Assembly: GCA_014529385.2 (NCBI GenBank) | Contig: CM043958.1 | Span: 120,682,817 to 120,746,816 of the forward strand | Source: Adiantum capillus-veneris | Lineage: Eukaryota > Streptophyta > Polypodiopsida > Polypodiales > Pteridaceae | DNA: 64,000 nucleotides | Reading direction: 5' to 3' | Shown: positions 54,001 through 64,000 of the stretch, piece by piece | Position numbering within the stretch: the stretch's first letter is position 1 | Layout: each line of letters opens with the position of its first letter | The notes under the pieces: model-generated | Told to the model about the DNA's origin: nothing | Database searches by the model: none | Seen by the model: the letters and a program-made list of their open reading frames with translations, nothing else | Made by a program: the position numbers and the translations under genes

Positions 54001-57000
54001 TGGCTTTGAATTTCCCGTATTCTGCGACCTCTTCCTTCGTGTCTTCTTTTTCTTTGCTTGGATAACTGACGCGGTATCTCTCTCTTTGAGGATATGGCCT
54101 GGCCCTTGAAGCATGGACCGTGTAATCGCATAAGCGGGTGCGACGGGTGGTATTGGCGATGTCACACTAGCAATTTCGACCAAATTTAGGGGTGTGATTT
54201 TAGGCGCATTTGGGTTATAGGGGCATTGGGCAATCAAGTGATCTATGCCACAACAATTACATGTGAGTATTGGCATTGCAGACGTGCTCCCTTGATTCAT
54301 TTGCATCTGTGCAGCATTCTTTTGCATCCTAAGAGGGCACTCCGCTGCCCGATGTGGTCCACCACACTCGTAGCATTGAAGAGGTGGCCTCCTAGCCTGG
54401 GTGTTGATATTTTGACCTCTGGATACGAGAGCAGCAGCTTGATAAACCGGCTTCACTTGCCCCCAACAATCTTCCATGTAGTATATAGGACACTCTTCCA
54501 ATATATCAAGTCCTTAGGCAATACTAGTGTCTATTTCCTCCTCACAGCCATCTGCATAAGCATTAGATGGCTCGCAACCCACTTGGTTCATAGGGGTGAC
54601 TCTTGGATGCGGGGGCTGCGGTCCTAGCACAGGAGGTGGTAGCGGTGTAGCTTGTACAACATTTTGAGATCTAGGGACCATGTGTTGCGGTAGTTGCTCA
54701 ACAGGTGGAGCAGGCATCAATACAGGAGCTCGAGGTGCATCCGTCCAGGCTACAGGTGGTCTATTTGCCATCATACATTTGATCATTAAACAATCCTTAG
54801 CTTGGTGACCATACCTACCACATGCGTTGCAAGTTCCATTAAATTTTACTCTAAACGTAGGGCACTCACTAGTGCTATGTGGACCCAAGCAAATGGAACA
54901 CCATTGTTGCTCCCTTCTTGGATACATGTGACTATTTTGAGGGGGTCGATTATCCTTAAGAGACTCTTGGATTGCCTTGGTGAGGTCTGTCAAGAATGTC
55001 TCAAATACCTTTGGCTCATTGGCAATGGGCTTTGCAATCATGGGTTCATACTCAATGGCTTGTGAGCTAGTGGATCTCGTGTCAGTAGACACCCTCATGC
55101 CTGCTATCATCAAGTTGTCCTCTAATTGGATTGCATTGGCAATGACATCTTCCCAGGTTGTGATACCTCTAATCACTAGTCCATTATAGATTCCTTCATT
55201 CCTCAACCCTCGAATGAATCGATCAAGCAGTTGGTTATTGTTGAAGCGCTCATTTACAGGGCAGCGAGAGTTTAAGTGCTTTAGACGACTAATGAAGTCC
55301 CTTACTGACTCTCCTTCCTTACGTTCGGCCTTCTGTAGCTGAGATGCTACACCCCAAAGCACACCTTCTCGTATGTACTCCTTTAGAAACAACCTTCGAA
55401 GGGTAGGGTAGATTGTTTTCTCGTCCACCCTTAGGGTTCTATACCAATCTCCAACCTTCCCACTTAATGTCAAGCTTAAGGCATTGCACTTATGTAGTTC
55501 GTTGCGTTTCCCTAAGGAATCACATACTTGTTCAAACACTTCAATGTGTTTTCTAGCATCTTCATCCCCATTGAATTTTTTCGTGAGTTTGGCAATTTGT
55601 ACTGCCTTACTTCTAGGCTCTCTATCAGATGCATGACGCATATTTTCTGCGATAGATCGACCTATGGTTTGAGCAAACGCTGCCAAGTCACCTATGTGAG
55701 GAGGCAGGGCCGGTGGAGGTACTCTTGGAATCATATGTGGGAGAGGGACGGGTACCGGTCTTGGCATATGTGTGGATGATGCAGGATATGGAACATAACC
55801 GGGCATAGGTCCACTCGGATAAGGGCTAGGGAGCGGCACTCAAGGAGCATAAACAAGTGGTACAATTGGAGGTGTGGGGGCCATGTGTGCATAAGGGGCT
55901 AGAGGCACGGGCTAGAGGCACATACGGTCGAGGCCCCATATTAGGTACTACGAACTAGGTAGTGGAACTGCGCTAACCGTAGATGTCATCGGTACATTCT
56001 CTGTCAGGCCTATCCCTGGAGTGAGCACTGTGTTTTCCTTAATAGAGGGTTGAGCCAAGTTAGGGAAGCTAAAGTTGTCGCTCGGAGGCTCAGATTGCAT
56101 AGAGACCCCAGGTGAAATGACGTAAGATGGGTCCATGGGACTCATTAGAGGAGTCTCCATTTGTGATAGAGTAGGCTGTTGAGCCTTGCTCGTATCCAGA
56201 AATCTCATGGGGCCAGTTGAGAGTATATTTACCCCTCGGTTTTGCCTTTCTGATTGAATAATGCCATGGATGACATTACAGATCATTTTCTGTTGATCTT
56301 CGATGCTCGTGGCACTAGAGGTGGATTGTACAATCTCTATCCATCCTACATGGTAGGCATGGCCAGAGTGTAGATCCGTCAACACCTCAGTGTGGAGGTC
56401 GTATGTCCAATGATCATTAATGAACAATCCTTCTAGAGTCGACGTGTTAACGGTTTCTTGTGAGGTAGAAGCAATGTTGCTCCCCGCGGTTTTACTTGTC
56501 ACCAACGGTACTCTAGAGGGAACTTCTGAAGGAGGCAGCTCAACAGGGCCTTCTTGGTAAGAAGTTGGCAGGATATCCACATGGACACTCTTTGGGGGTG
56601 TGGGGTCCACGTGCGATGTGAAAGGAGAGTCCACTTCCCCACCCCCTTCCTGTGCTTCATTTGCATCAAGTTCCGCGCGAGTAGCTCTACCTAATGTTTC
56701 CATGAAACGGATAAACATACTAGTACTAGGCTGTGGAGCTTCGGGAGGTGCATGGCCTTCTCTCTCAGTGTTTTGGGTAAGGTATGCTTCCATGATTTCT
56801 GAGTCGGAGGAGGAATCACTAGCGGCTATTTTAGGGTCTTGGGTGGTGCTACCTTGTGTCCCCGCTGAGGGTCTAGAGCCTATCGTGGATGGGTAATGGG
56901 TGTCCGTATGAACAAAGGCACCCTCAATATGCTCGTGTTCTAGCACCTGCCCAGAGCATAAGTGCATGTGCTTTTGATACCGTAAGGTGTCAAAAAGCTG

Positions 57001-58338
57001 CTCTAGGAGGCCTTGTGACTAGTTTTTTGCGTGTTTTTTGTTTGTTTTTTTGCTAGATTTTTTAGAGCGTGTCGTGGAATGGGCCGTGTGATAGCTCGAA
57101 ACGAGCGTATCGCTAGGAGGGACGCGCTGTGCTTTACAGCCCACCGTTTGGTTCTATTTTGCTCTAGAAAAGCCCAAAACAGTCTTTTCCTAGCTGGGGA
57201 ACTAAGCTCCAAATAGCAAGTCTAAGGGTGCAAGTGGGAAGAGAAGGGAGGAGAGTGGAGGACTTGCTCCACATGCTCTCATTCCCTCTTGAGGGGGTAG
57301 GGTATATATATAAGAGTGAGTCTAGTATATATCATAAGACTGAGGCTTGGGCCTGGGCTTGGGCTTGGGCTTGGGCTTGGGGAAATGATCCCGATCCCGA
57401 TCAAAATTTTAGTGATCCCCCCAATCACTCACGCTTAAATATTTTCGATTTTTTTTTTATAACCTCCCCCTCACTCATGTTTTTATTTTTTGATTTTTCG
57501 GTTTTTCTTTTTTTTGTTTAATAATTTTTTTTTTAAATAACTTTTTTTTTTGGATATTATTTGGTACGCGTTTTGGTGCGCGTTGACCTCACCTAACTAT
57601 TTACTGTCCCACCTATCTACTGACCTGCTAATCAATGGTTCACCTAATTACTAACCTACTTAATTAACTAACTGTGCGCCTAACTGTGCACAAACCAGAA
57701 AATGCAGAAAATTGAAACTTGACAGAACTGTGCAGTGCAAACCAGAAAATGCAGAAAACGCACAAACGCAAGAAATGCTAACTGTGTAAGCTGAAATCTG
57801 AGCTTAATAGAACTAACAAAACAGAGCTTAACAGAACACAGAAAACTTGAATTCAGTCAACAACATTGTGTCTTTCTCTACTGTTTTTGCATAACAACAA
57901 TGATCAAACTTAAGCCGCGCCTTTCCTACATAAAAAATAGCTTCAATACAATTTACAGGTCGCCATTGGAGCTTCACGCGCAGCAGCTCCCCGGCAGCGG
58001 CGCCAAAAATGTCAAGGCTAGGGACTTGCTATGCGCCGTGTGCGAGCCACAAAGGCTCCTAGCACACAGTCATACAACAGACAAGCTCACAAGGAAGAAT
58101 GGTGTGTCACTCACCTTCCTGCGTAGTTGCAAATGAAGGATTCCCGCACCGCGAAGAAGAGGGAGACGCCGCTACGCCCCGCTCAACCAACTAACTCCTT
58201 GAATATTCCAGTTAGAGTGCGTCTGTCATCGGCGATCACCCTTACCCTGTTCCTATTGGTCCGACAAGCCCGGTACCTGACTCTAAATAATACAACGTTT
58301 ATAGATCATAGGGTGTCCGTGTGCCGTGAGGGTTAACA
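45028..58338 (-). mobile_element. TE-6: 13.3-kb Ty3/gypsy element with two protease domains
   Basis: LTRs are 45,028-45,569 (3' LTR) and 58,027-58,338 (5' LTR). On the coding strand they begin TGTTAACC and end GTAGCA. The target duplication CCATT is present at 45,023-45,027 and 58,339-58,343. The uninterrupted site is visible in the other TE-5 LTR at 35,713-35,717. A primer site resembling tRNA-Asp and a polypurine tract are in place. The interior encodes Gag (three same-frame pieces), Gag-protease, and a 1,524-codon Pol with an extra retropepsin after integrase. By eye the LTRs show eight differences over 312 aligned bases, so it is younger than TE-5. Confidence 0.95.
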
Positions 58339-61300
58339 CCATTAGCGACATCGCTAATGGGTAGAACCCTCTTTTAGCAGGAAAGCTTTTCATGCATGGT
58401 ATAAAAGAGAGGGGGGGTTTCACTGAGAGGTCTCTCGTGTAATTCTTTGAGCTTCTCCTCATCATCTTAGAAAAACCTCTCCATAATCCATCATAAACCT
58501 ATTCTAAGCCTCATTAGCCATTCAAATCCCCAAACTAAACCTCCATAATTCATCATAAACCTATTCTAAGCCTCATTAGGCATTCAAATCCCCAAACTCA
58601 ACCTCCATAATTCATCATAAACCTATTGTAAGCCTCATTAGCCATTCGAATCAGGAAGCAAACCATCCATAACCCGTGATAATCCTAAGCTAAACCTCCC
58701 TAGTGATTCGAATCTCATTGAAGCCCAATAATCCTAAACCGATTCATCCTAATCCTAAGCCGATTCATCTCAATCTTAAGCCAAATCAGACGGCCATTGG
58801 AAGAAGAAACTCCTATGCCTTAACGGGAAGAAGCAGAAGGCAGTACAAATCAGGTCATTGATAATTTTCTTGATTAGCACCTGGATTAAGCGAGGTTTTA
58901 TCTTGTAAGGATCATAAAGCCTCCATTAATGAGTGATTCATCATGGATTTTATTGATTAACTGGTATTAAGCGAACTGTTTGTTTTGAGCTCTGTTTTCA
59001 TTAATTGTGCCTGCTGCACCTCTTTCCCCACACCTCTCATAGCCAGGGGCCCAGCGCCTTCCCGGCTCTCCTTTCGTACAATGATCCCCCGACACTGGCT
59101 CATGGTCTGAGCTGGAGGGCTTCTCCCTGGTGGACTCTGGTTCTACCTCTGCAGCCTGGGGGATTCACCATGGAAAACTTATCGCACCACGTAAGTGTAG
59201 GAGAGGGGGGTTTTTGGACAAGTTAGATAAATGTATAAGTTAGGGGTTGCCCCCAATAATTTATCTCCCAAGCTTAAAAATAAGGGAGGGAGTATCATAT
59301 TTGTGGGGAAGGGGGGCGGGGGGGGGGGGGGGGGGAAGTGAGAAAAGGAGAAATGAGAGGAAGTTTTTGTGTTTCAAAATCACGGCTTCCCAAAAGAGCC
59401 TTTTTTCGAACTTGTGAATCAATAGCTACAAAGATGCATATAACTAACACTGATTTGTATCAATTTCTTATTTTGTGATTATAGTTCATCTATTGAGGGA
59501 TGAAGCTAAAAAGAGTTTGTATAGATGCACATTTACACAGAGAACCTAGCACAACTTTATAACCAAGTTTTTTGAGTAATTTAGATGGGTCAGAATTGGA
59601 CAAGTAGCTAGAGTGTAGGCTGAATAGGCACATAATTTGAAAGTCAAACTAAGACACATTGAGGGTACATCTAGTTCTCAATAGAAGTGGTTCCTTAGTA
59701 CATTACCAGTCACTATGCTACATACTCTTTGACTAGTTTTACTCAGTTAGATCATGTGAGACCTAAATTTTATATGTAAGATAGGGGTATGATAGTTTTC
59801 TACATTGATTGTCATATAAGCGTGTAAAGGGGGTCATATTCCCTAATATGAGTCATATATAGGGGTTTTATCAAAGTTGTTCGCTCGCAGGTGGCGTCCT
59901 GTTTTGTATATAGAGTGAATCCCCCGGGCTCTGCGGGTTCCTCACTCCTTGGCTCAGGCTCTAAACCAGGTTGCTCTTTCTTGGTGTCTCTATCTCTACA
60001 TGTGCGGGCTTGGGCTCTACCTCTACTGGTGCAGGCCCCTCCGTACGGTGCTCAGTCTCTTCCCTCTGTCTCTACATGTGCGGGATTGGGATCTACGTCT
60101 ACCTGTGCAGGCTCCTTCATGACGTGCTCATGCTCCTCCCTCTCGACACGTGACCTTGTGCGTATGTTGCTCTCAACCGTTGAAGGCTCTGCTTGTAGTG
60201 CACGAGGATGGAAGGGGAGGATGTTAAGAATATCCATTGTCCTATTGTCCCGGATTGGCATTGTCTAAAGCAACCCATTGTAGTGGAAAGCAGCTTGCGG
60301 AGGGTGTCAACATACCTTAGCATAATCGTGACAGAATGCACATGGGCCACCGTGACGTAGACATCACTAAAAAATTCAGCGAGATAATCCTCTGCAATCT
60401 TCTGCGGGAAGAGAAGAGTACTGCTGGCCCCATCGCATGACCACTCTCCAATTCTTGCATATCTCTCGCACCACTCGTTGAAAGGGAAGCCTTGGAATGG
60501 CTAGCTGTATGTGCCTTTAGATCCTATGCAAATAGGACGCATCTGTGTGCCTCGTATCGGTGTCTTCTTGCTTGAGCATGCAAGGATTCACTTGTTGCCC
60601 TTCTAGGTGTGGCCTTTCCATGAGCCATCTCTACAAATAGCATAACAAAGAAAAAACCACATTATGTGAGTGAATGTTACTTTCACATAAGGGGATCCAC
60701 GCGTCAAACACATCTACAAATATTATGGTCAGTATCAAGTGAACCAGAGCATTAAATACATTAATGACACCCCTATTCGCTTGGCATTGACCTTGCAAAT
60801 TTGAACTACAGAAGAGAATAAAAGATCTACAAACAGCACAACAAAAACACAACTGCAAGGAAGATGGTCAGTATCTGTTAGGAAATATGACGTAGCTAAG
60901 TAGATAATTGAGTAGGTTACTTAATGGAGAGAGACAATTTTCACACACAAGAGATTATAGAATAGAGAGAGAGAGAGAGAGAGAGAGAGTACACACGATA
61001 TACGTAGTTCACCCAATGTGGGATACGTCCACGGGAAAGCAGCCACTCAATGGCTTTAGTACTTCAAAACAAGAAGTAGGTTACAAAGGGATTATACCCT
61101 TTTGGAGCTCCCTCTTTGCTTCACTCTCACCAACTCACACCCACCTTGTTGCATCAACTTCACACTCTAAAATGTGTGTAGAAATGGCCTCCTTTTATAG
61201 GCCAATAAGGCTGCCCTCTCTCATGAGAGGCAGCCATGTGTAGCCGCCCTTGTGTAGATAAGTCCAAATCTGACCCTCCCAATCCATCCATGTGTGGCCG

Positions 61301-64000
61301 CCCTTGAAAGGACAAGTCCGCTTTTGAATTTGGCCACCGGCCATTGACTTCCGACCACCGGCCAACCGGCCAACGGATCGATCATTTTTCGACCACTTTT
61401 CGACCGCCGTCCAGCCATAATATTCCGGGGAAAAGGAATATTCTGGCGCTCAAGGCTGGGTGTGAAAATTTTGGTTTCTGACGAGTGATTTTTATTTCCG
61501 GCGCGTGATTTTTCTTCATGCACGATGGCTTCTCCTCATAATGGGGCCTTACAAATGTGCATTTTCAACACGAAAAATTACAAGCAGCAAATCAGGCTCC
61601 ATACTTAACAATCTCCCACTTGGAGACTGATCTCCAAACCAAACCTGTGACTACTTTCCATCCTGGCTTCATATCCTTGAATTCTGATTGAAGATGAGCA
61701 AAAGCTCAGCTTCTCCTTGTTGTCGACCTTTGTAAACATGTCTATAGGATTTTCACTTGTTATCTTGAGACTCCCACTCCTTCTTCTTCTTGGACCAACA
61801 ATACTTCTTGACATGGCCCTTCTTGCCACAGTTCCAACATTCAAGAACTGACTTTGTGCGTGACTTGCTCCGTCTTGAGCGATCACGACCCTTTTGGTTT
61901 TTGAACCTCTCCTTAGGCCTTTCTCTTGTTTCCACTAACAATGCAGCACTTGATGATTCTCCTGTGCTTCTCCTTTGTATTTATTCGCTTAGGAGAACAC
62001 CCACAACATCATCAAACTTAAGAGAATTTGTGCCAGAAATAGAATTACTTATAGCCATCACAAGGCTGTCCCAACTATTCGGTAGAGATGATAGTATCAG
62101 GAGAGCTCGCACTTCGTCATTGAAATTTATTTTCACTGATTAAATTTGACTTATGTTGGTGTGAAATTCATTTAGGTGTTCTGCAACTGAACCATTCTCT
62201 CCCATCTTTAGATTGAACAAGCGCTTCAAGAGAAATGGATGCTGATGGTTTCTCGTAAAAGTCATCAAGTCCTCCGTGGTCTTCATCTCCGAAATGTTGA
62301 AGACAAGTGTTGACACCAAGCTTACATGGATTGTTCCCAGTGCCTTTCGATCAAGGACAATCCATGCTTCATTTGCCATCATTGCAGGCTTCTTTGCAAG
62401 ACCGCTAGTGGCGAATAGAGATCCTTCTGGTAGAGATGGTCTTCAATCTACATCTTCCAATGTTGGTAGTTTTTTCCGTTGAACTTCTCGATCTTGAGCT
62501 CCCCTTCCTCCACCATTACTCCCACTCAATTCAAGTAATCCTTTCCTTGAGAGAATTTAGCTACGAGCAAACCTTGCTCTGATACCAGCTGTTAGGAAAT
62601 ATGACGTAGCTAAGTAGATACTTGAGTAGATTACTTAACGGAGAGAGACAATTTTCACACACAAGACATTATAGAGTAGAGAGAGAGAGAGAGAGAGAGT
62701 AGACACGATATACGTGGTTCACCCAATGTGGACTATGTCCACAGGAAAGCAGCCACTCAATGGCGTTAGTACTTCAAAACAAAGAGTAGGTTACAAAGGG
62801 ATTATACCCTTTTGGAACTCCCGCCTTGCTTCACTCTCACCACCTCACACCCACCTTGTTGCATCAACTTCACACTGTAAAATGTGTGTAGAAATGGCCT
62901 CCTTTTATAGGCCAAAAGGGTTGCCCTCTCTCATGAGAGGCAGCCATGTGTAGCCACCCTTGTGTAGATAAGTCCAAATCGGACCCTTCAATCCACCCAT
63001 GTGTGGTCGCCCTTGAAAAGACAAGTCCGCTTTTGAATTCGGCCACCGGCCATTGACTTCCAACCACCGGCCAACCAACCGATCATTTTTCGACCACTTT
63101 CCGGTTGTCGTCCGGCCATAATATTCCGGCAAAAAGGAATATTCGGGCGCTCGAGACTGGGCATGGAAATTTTGGTTTCCGACAAGTGATTTTTATTTCC
63201 GACGAGTGATTTTTCTTCACGCACGATGGCTTCTTCTCATAACGGGGGCCTTACAAATGTGTGTTTTTAACACAAAAAATTACAAGGGGTAAATCAAGCT
63301 CCATACTTAACAGTACCAAGCAAATTAGAGCCCAAAACACAGTTCTACCGCCCCCTATTCGCTTGGTACCGACCTTTCAAATTTGATCTGCAGAAAAGAA
63401 TGATAGGATACCTCAGCACTGTGGAGAGATAGATCTGTGTCAACAAATCAAGGCATAAGAGGACGCAAAAAATAGTCGAGAGTACTTGCCCTTTTACTGT
63501 TTGCACTTTGCATGAATGCTCAACTGGGACGGGTGTAGAGTTAAAATGCGAGCCGGAGCAGGCTGACGCTTGAAGGCGGGATTACCTACCTCTAAAGTTT
63601 GGACCATGCGCCTCCTTAATGAGCATCATTTCTATTTTCATGACGTTTGGTGGACCATACTGCATGAGAATATGAGTCTGCTTATTGTGTTTACACTAGG
63701 TGTCCTTGTGTGATGGCCAACCTAGGTGTCCTCTTGGAGTTAGGGGTCGGCATCACCATCTCCAAATAGGAGAAAGAGATCGGCTTTGCTTTTTTTTTTT
63801 GCGATCTTGCTGCTTTCAGTGACCTCCAAAGCTTTGAGTCTGTTACTCCCAGGTCTCCATCGCCCCTGCCTTTGCCTTTTCATGATCTTAGTCTCAGCCA
63901 CCTCTCGCCATCGTGCTCTCAGCCACCTCCAAAGGTTTGTGTCTGTTGTTACCTGCCGCATCCCCATCCACCTCGATGCCATTGGATATTGTATAGACAA

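Larger units (their letters stand above)
34700..59094 (+). mobile_element. TE-5: decayed Ty3/gypsy element, interrupted by TE-6
   Basis: LTRs are 34,700-36,611 and 44,002-45,027 joined to 58,339-59,094. The interior has gag, zinc knuckle, protease, RT, RNase H and integrase in normal order on the plus strand. The LTR family and primer region match TE-3. Flanks are ccgg (34,696-34,699) and ctgg (59,095-59,098), compatible with a 4-bp target duplication with one change. Every gene is broken. A ~1.4-kb insert sits between gag and protease, and TE-6 sits in the 3' LTR. The protease (DHGS) and IDDL/MPVG-type wording set this apart from the TE-1/TE-6 lineage. Confidence 0.85.

Overview
The window looks like a repeat-dense stretch of a large land-plant nuclear genome. 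The evidence is nested LTR retrotransposons of plant type (Ty3/gypsy and Ty1/copia), tRNA-Asp-like and initiator-tRNA-Met primer sites, intron-containing remnants with GT..AG borders, long (GA)n/(CT)n microsatellites, and no bacterial gene organisation. I cannot name the species. The gypsy proteins are Athila/Tat-like without a chromodomain, plus a second divergent type, which would fit a seed plant or fern; that placement is inference only. I see no intact ordinary cellular gene.

Layout. 1-3,766 (minus) is a decayed, highly charged ORF of unknown function. 3,770-5,940 is AT-rich spacer with a decayed tandem repeat. About 5,950-12,975 (minus) is a degenerate Ty3/gypsy element, TE-1. 13,000-19,490 is spacer with microsatellites. 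19,500-21,300 plus 28,792-28,821 (minus) is the gag-protease part of another gypsy element, TE-2, split by TE-3. TE-3 (21,301-28,791, plus) is a non-autonomous element with 2.3-kb LTRs and only gag-like coding. 29,770-31,100 is a copia remnant, TE-4. 33,000-34,699 and 59,095-60,640 (minus) are two halves of one locus carrying a C48 (Ulp1-like) protease region. The halves are separated by TE-5 (34,700-59,094, plus, a decayed gypsy element). TE-5's 3' LTR is in turn interrupted by TE-6 (45,028-58,338, minus, 13.3 kb, CCATT target duplication). TE-7 (60,876-63,312, minus) is a copia deletion derivative in the same locus.

How the parts relate. TE-3 and TE-5 share LTR family, primer-site region and polypurine region, so TE-3 is probably a dependent partner of a TE-5-type element. 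Both seem to make 4-bp target duplications. TE-1 and TE-6 are the most interesting. Each has the usual gag - protease - RT - RNase H - integrase order, and then a second retropepsin-like domain (DTGA motif) after the integrase, followed by a basic tail with repeated W-[VI]-P-K motifs. Two diverged copies with the same layout argue for a real lineage trait rather than a rearrangement. TE-6 still has a 1,524-codon pol ORF, but its RT catalytic box is altered and its 5' LTR has lost the TATA region. Many nonsense codons in TE-3, TE-5 and the C48 locus are TAG where glutamine CAG is expected, the pattern left by cytosine methylation in CHG context.
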